Shown here: positions 22,105 through 24,546 of the stretch, in pieces | Layout of the letters: each line of letters starts with the position of its first letter | How positions within the stretch are numbered: the stretch's first letter is position 1 | NCBI GenBank assembly: GCA_964568355.1 | Contig: CAZMRK010000433.1 | Location: 1-24,546 of the forward strand | Reading direction: 5' to 3' | Length of the DNA stretch: 24,546 bases | Source: JAJPJX01 sp964568355 | GTDB lineage: Bacteria; Acidobacteriota; Terriglobia; Bryobacterales; Bryobacteraceae | The notes under the pieces: model-generated | The model's input: only the letters and a program-made list of their open reading frames with translations | Told to the model about the DNA's origin: nothing | The model's database searches: none | Position numbers and translations under genes: made by a program

Positions 22105-23376
22105 TTAAGGATCGTGGCGCAAGGCGAACAGCCAGATGGCCGCCGGCAGGAGCATGGACAACCCCATGCCGATCGCGAAGCGCTGCACGGGGACGCCTAA
22201 GTCGACGGCGGCGCCCGCCAGGTAACTGCTGGCCGAGATCGTCAACATGCAGAGCCCCAGCTCGGCCGAGAAGACCCGCCCGCGATAGCGGTCTTCGGTG
22301 TACCTCTGCAGCAGCGTGGTGGAGAATACCCAGACCGTGGAGCCTCCACAGTGCGCCAGGATAACCGCCGCGATGGCCGGCGCCGCCGAGCCGCAGAATC
22401 CCACGGCCACGTATCCGGCGGAGGCCATCAGAAATCCGGCCAAAATGCCGGTGCGCAGCCGCGACTGGCGCTCTCCGGCCCAGGCGCCGCTCACGAACGG
22501 TCCGAGCAGCGCGCCAACCCCGCGGGCGCCCATCAGCAAGCTCATCCCCAACATGGCGCCTCGGTGCGGCTCCATGCCCGCCAAACGGACCGGAAAGACG
22601 CGCTCTCCGAGCAACGGAAGGATCACGTTATTGGCGCCCATGAATCCCAGCCCTGCTTTGACGAAGACGGTCGCGAAGAGACGCGGATTGCCGCGCATAT
22701 AGCGCACGCCTTCGAGAACCGGCGAAAAATCCGCCAGATCGCGCCCGCGCAGGGGCGGCGCCGCGGCCAGGTGCGACTCGCGAAACTGCATCCCACTGAT
22801 CAGCCAGGCGGAGGCGAGAAAAGAAAACGAGTTGAGCGCGAACACCAGGCCGCGGCCCAGCAGCACCGCAGCCAGTCCGCCCAGCGTGGCGCCGATCGCC
22901 AGGTTAAACGACCAGGTGACCGACGACAGCGTGTTGGCCACCAGCAGGCCGCTCTCCGAGGTGATGTTGGGGATTACGGCGTTGCGCGCAGGCTCGAAGA
23001 AGGCCGCCATCACGGTTTCCACCAGCAGCAGCGGAAATGCCAGCCAGACCATGCCGCGCGTGCGTACCAGCAGCATGCCCAGCACGATAACGGCGCGGAC
23101 CAGATCCGCGGCGATCATGACCCGCTTGCGGCTGCTGCGGTCGTTGACTACGCCGGACGTCGGGCCGATGAGCGTCTGAGGCAGCACCTGGAGCACGACC
23201 GCCAGCCCCACCGACGCCGCACTGCCCGTCAGTTCGAGCAGCAGGCTGTAAATCGCCAGAGCATAAAACCAGTCGCCGATCTCGCTGACGATCTGGGCGG
23301 TCCACAGGCGCCGGAAATTCCGGTTCTCGCGGACCAGGCTCCAGTAGGCGGCAAACGAAACCGGGCTGGACGACAT
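22105..23376 (-). CDS. MFS-family transporter, EntS-like exporter type
   Basis: A 423-residue membrane protein with about 12 predicted hydrophobic segments. The N-terminus NFRRLWTAQIVSEIGDWFYA and the loop 2-3 motif GVVNDRSSRKRVM (MFS motif A) place it in the MFS branch that includes the enterobactin exporter EntS and macrolide exporters. It probably expels a small molecule by proton antiport; the substrate is unknown. The ATG at 23376 lies one base after the trpS stop (TGAAATG), so the two genes are probably co-transcribed and coupled, an unusual pairing with no evident functional link. No ribosome binding site is seen. Confidence 0.88.
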   Translation of the reverse strand: MSSSPVSFAAYWSLVRENRNFRRLWTAQIVSEIGDWFYALAIYSLLLELTGSAASVGLAVVLQVLPQTLIGPTSGVVNDRSSRKRVMIAADLVRAVIVLGMLLVRTRGMVWLAFPLLLVETVMAAFFEPARNAVIPNITSESGLLVANTLSSVTWSFNLAIGATLGGLAAVLLGRGLVFALNSFSFLASAWLISGMQFRESHLAAAPPLRGRDLADFSPVLEGVRYMRGNPRLFATVFVKAGLGFMGANNVILPLLGERVFPVRLAGMEPHRGAMLGMSLLMGARGVGALLGPFVSGAWAGERQSRLRTGILAGFLMASAGYVAVGFCGSAAPAIAAVILAHCGGSTVWVFSTTLLQRYTEDRYRGRVFSAELGLCMLTISASSYLAGAAVDLGVPVQRFAIGMGLSMLLPAAIWLFALRHDP

Positions 23377-23377
23377 T

Positions 23378-24367
23378 TCACGCGCCGGTGTAGAGCCCCA
23401 TTCGTTCTTTCACCAGGTGCACGGTCGAGTTGGCGATCGGCGTCACGCGCTCGGCCCCTTCGCGCAGCACGCCAGCCAGGTAGCCGGGATCCGCCATGAT
23501 CTCGCGGTAGCGCTTTTGAAAAGGATCGAGGGAAGCGATGACCATATCGGCTACCTGCTTTTTCAGCTCGCCGTAGCGCGCTCCCTGGAAATGCGCCCGC
23601 ATCTGATCGTCGCTCCATCCGGCGAATGCCTGAAAAATGGTTAACAGATTCTGCACACCGGCGCCCAGGTTATCGTAATCCACGGCGGGCTGGGAATCGG
23701 TGGCCGCCCGCATGATGGTCTTGCGAATGCGCTCGGGGGGATCGAGCAAAGCCACCGCGTGATTGGCTCCCGGCGCCGATTTGCTCATCTTGACCGAGGG
23801 ATCGTCCAGGCCCATCACCCGGGCGCCCACCGTGGGAAGGCTGGTCCCGGGAACCACGAACGTCTCGCCATACAGCGAGTTGAAACGCTGCGCGATATCC
23901 CGGGTTAATTCCAGATGCTGCGACTGGTCCTCGCCCACCGGCACAATGGCCGCCTGGTAGAGCAGAATGTCCGCCGCCATCAGAACCGGGTACTGCAAAA
24001 GGCCGTCGCCCACCGATTCCTGCGAGGCCGACTTGGCCTTGTATTGCGTCATGCGCTCCAGCCAGCCGACCGGCGTCACGCAGGTCAGCATCCACGCCAG
24101 TTCCGCATGGGCGGGGACTGCCGACTGCACCATGATCGAGGACTGCCGCGGGTCGATGCCCGCGGCCAGGTACAGACCGGCGATCTCGGCGATCTTGGCC
24201 TGAAGCTGCTTGGGATCCTGCGGGACCGTGATGGCATGCAGATCTACGATGCAGAAAACACATTCGTAGTCCGACTGAATGCGAACCCAGTTCTTCAGGG
24301 CGCCCAGGTAGTTTCCAATGTGTAGATTTCCGGACGGCTGCATGCCGGAAAGGACTCGTGCTTTCAT
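23378..24367 (-). CDS. trpS: Tryptophanyl-tRNA synthetase
   Basis: A 329-residue class I aminoacyl-tRNA synthetase of normal bacterial TrpRS length. It charges tRNA-Trp with tryptophan. The HIGH-type motif is NLHIGNYLGAL (residues 14-24), and the KMSKS loop is intact at 193-197. Further typical segments are YPVLMAADILLY and VGEDQSQHLELTRDIA. The start at 24367 has no recognisable ribosome binding site, and the likely -10 element is close upstream, so the leader is short. It is divergent from the RNA methyltransferase gene and followed directly by the MFS transporter. Confidence 0.96.
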   Translation of the reverse strand: MKARVLSGMQPSGNLHIGNYLGALKNWVRIQSDYECVFCIVDLHAITVPQDPKQLQAKIAEIAGLYLAAGIDPRQSSIMVQSAVPAHAELAWMLTCVTPVGWLERMTQYKAKSASQESVGDGLLQYPVLMAADILLYQAAIVPVGEDQSQHLELTRDIAQRFNSLYGETFVVPGTSLPTVGARVMGLDDPSVKMSKSAPGANHAVALLDPPERIRKTIMRAATDSQPAVDYDNLGAGVQNLLTIFQAFAGWSDDQMRAHFQGARYGELKKQVADMVIASLDPFQKRYREIMADPGYLAGVLREGAERVTPIANSTVHLVKERMGLYTGA

Positions 24368-24383
24368 GAAAGTAAGAGGCGAA

Positions 24384-24411
24384 ATTTTATCGTACGCGAT
24401 TTCGAAGTCAC
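24384..24411 (-). promoter_or_regulatory. Candidate trpS promoter
   Basis: On the - strand GTGACT (reverse complement of 24406-24411) and TAAAAT (24384-24389) are separated by 16 bases. The -10 matches five of six positions and the -35 four of six. The predicted leader is only about 10 bases, which fits the lack of a ribosome binding site in front of trpS. No T-box-like structure is possible in so short a leader. Confidence 0.42.
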
Positions 24412-24412
24412 G

Positions 24413-24546
24413 GTGGAAAAACTGGTCTATGGGGGCGACGGACTGGCGCGCCTGGATGGGCAGGTGGTGCTCACTCCATTCGTCCTGCCCGGAGAGCGTG
24501 TACGAGTGGAGCCCGAGTCCGGAAAAGCGGGCCTGGTGCGCACCCG
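24413..24546 (+). CDS. TRAM-domain RNA methyltransferase, RlmD/RumA-like (3' end outside window)
   Basis: Only the first 44 or so codons are in the window. The frame reads EKLVYGGDGLARLDGQVVL and then PFVLPGERVRVE, which is the TRAM RNA-binding domain found at the N-terminus of the RlmD/RumA and TrmA-like uracil-5 methyltransferases. The catalytic domain lies beyond the right edge, so the target (23S rRNA or tRNA) is unknown. The start is uncertain. GTG at 24413 is the first ordinary start codon. The protein-like frame continues upstream through FIVRDFEVT to about 24389, and GAGG (24376-24379) would best suit a start near there, where only a rare ATC codon is available. Confidence 0.72.
   Translation, partial: MEKLVYGGDGLARLDGQVVLTPFVLPGERVRVEPESGKAGLVRT

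Noticed and set aside
22351..23499. Rightward 382-residue frame opposite the MFS gene
   Set aside because: Extremely rich in Arg, His and Gln, the expected antisense of hydrophobic membrane codons; not a plausible protein.

Overview
The window is GC-rich, densely packed bacterial DNA. It looks like Acidobacteriota, probably a Solibacter/Bryobacter-type member. The pointers are a very large outer-membrane receptor that starts with a carboxypeptidase-regulatory-like domain (common in that phylum), an EF-G2-type elongation factor, a lysine/alanine/proline-repeat histone-like protein and frequent TTG/GTG start codons. This placement is an inference from gene content. No rRNA, tRNA, CRISPR array or insertion sequence was seen.

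Layout. Positions 1-3760 (+ strand) hold the 3' part of an EF-G2-like gene, an MltD-like LysM lipoprotein and an acidic/basic histone H1-like protein closed by a strong terminator. Positions 3777-4928 hold a small unknown gene and a divergent HipA-like kinase. Positions 4879-8986 (- strand) are a four-gene overlapping operon: FkbM methyltransferase with a coiled-coil tail, two family 2 glycosyltransferases, and a ThiO-type glycine oxidase. A 1125-residue Oar/TonB-type receptor runs divergently from it (9185-12562). Next come a serine hydrolase and a divergent AraC regulator (12653-14660), a 344-bp stretch carrying what looks like a broken gene, and a short-chain dehydrogenase (15005-15760).

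Positions 15926-21431 form a divergent surface-glycan locus. On the - strand are a dolichyl-phosphate-sugar-synthase-like glycosyltransferase and an NAD-dependent sugar epimerase. On the + strand is a five-gene operon: Gfo/Idh/MocA oxidoreductase, HddA, HddC, GmhA-like isomerase and GmhB-like phosphatase. Every junction is a 4-base start/stop overlap. The last four genes make up a complete route from sedoheptulose 7-phosphate to GDP-D-glycero-alpha-D-manno-heptose. Together with the FkbM/GT2 operon, this suggests the cell makes a heptose-containing, possibly methylated, surface polysaccharide or glycoprotein glycan.

Positions 21485-24546 hold a HigBA toxin-antitoxin module with a near-consensus promoter and an internal palindrome, an MFS exporter and tryptophanyl-tRNA synthetase (all - strand), and then the start of a TRAM-domain RNA methyltransferase running off the right edge. 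I found no convincingly new multi-gene system. The items most worth a second look are the heptose operon headed by an oxidoreductase, the apparently leaderless higBA promoter, the histone-like tails on two adjacent genes, and the FkbM/coiled-coil fusion.
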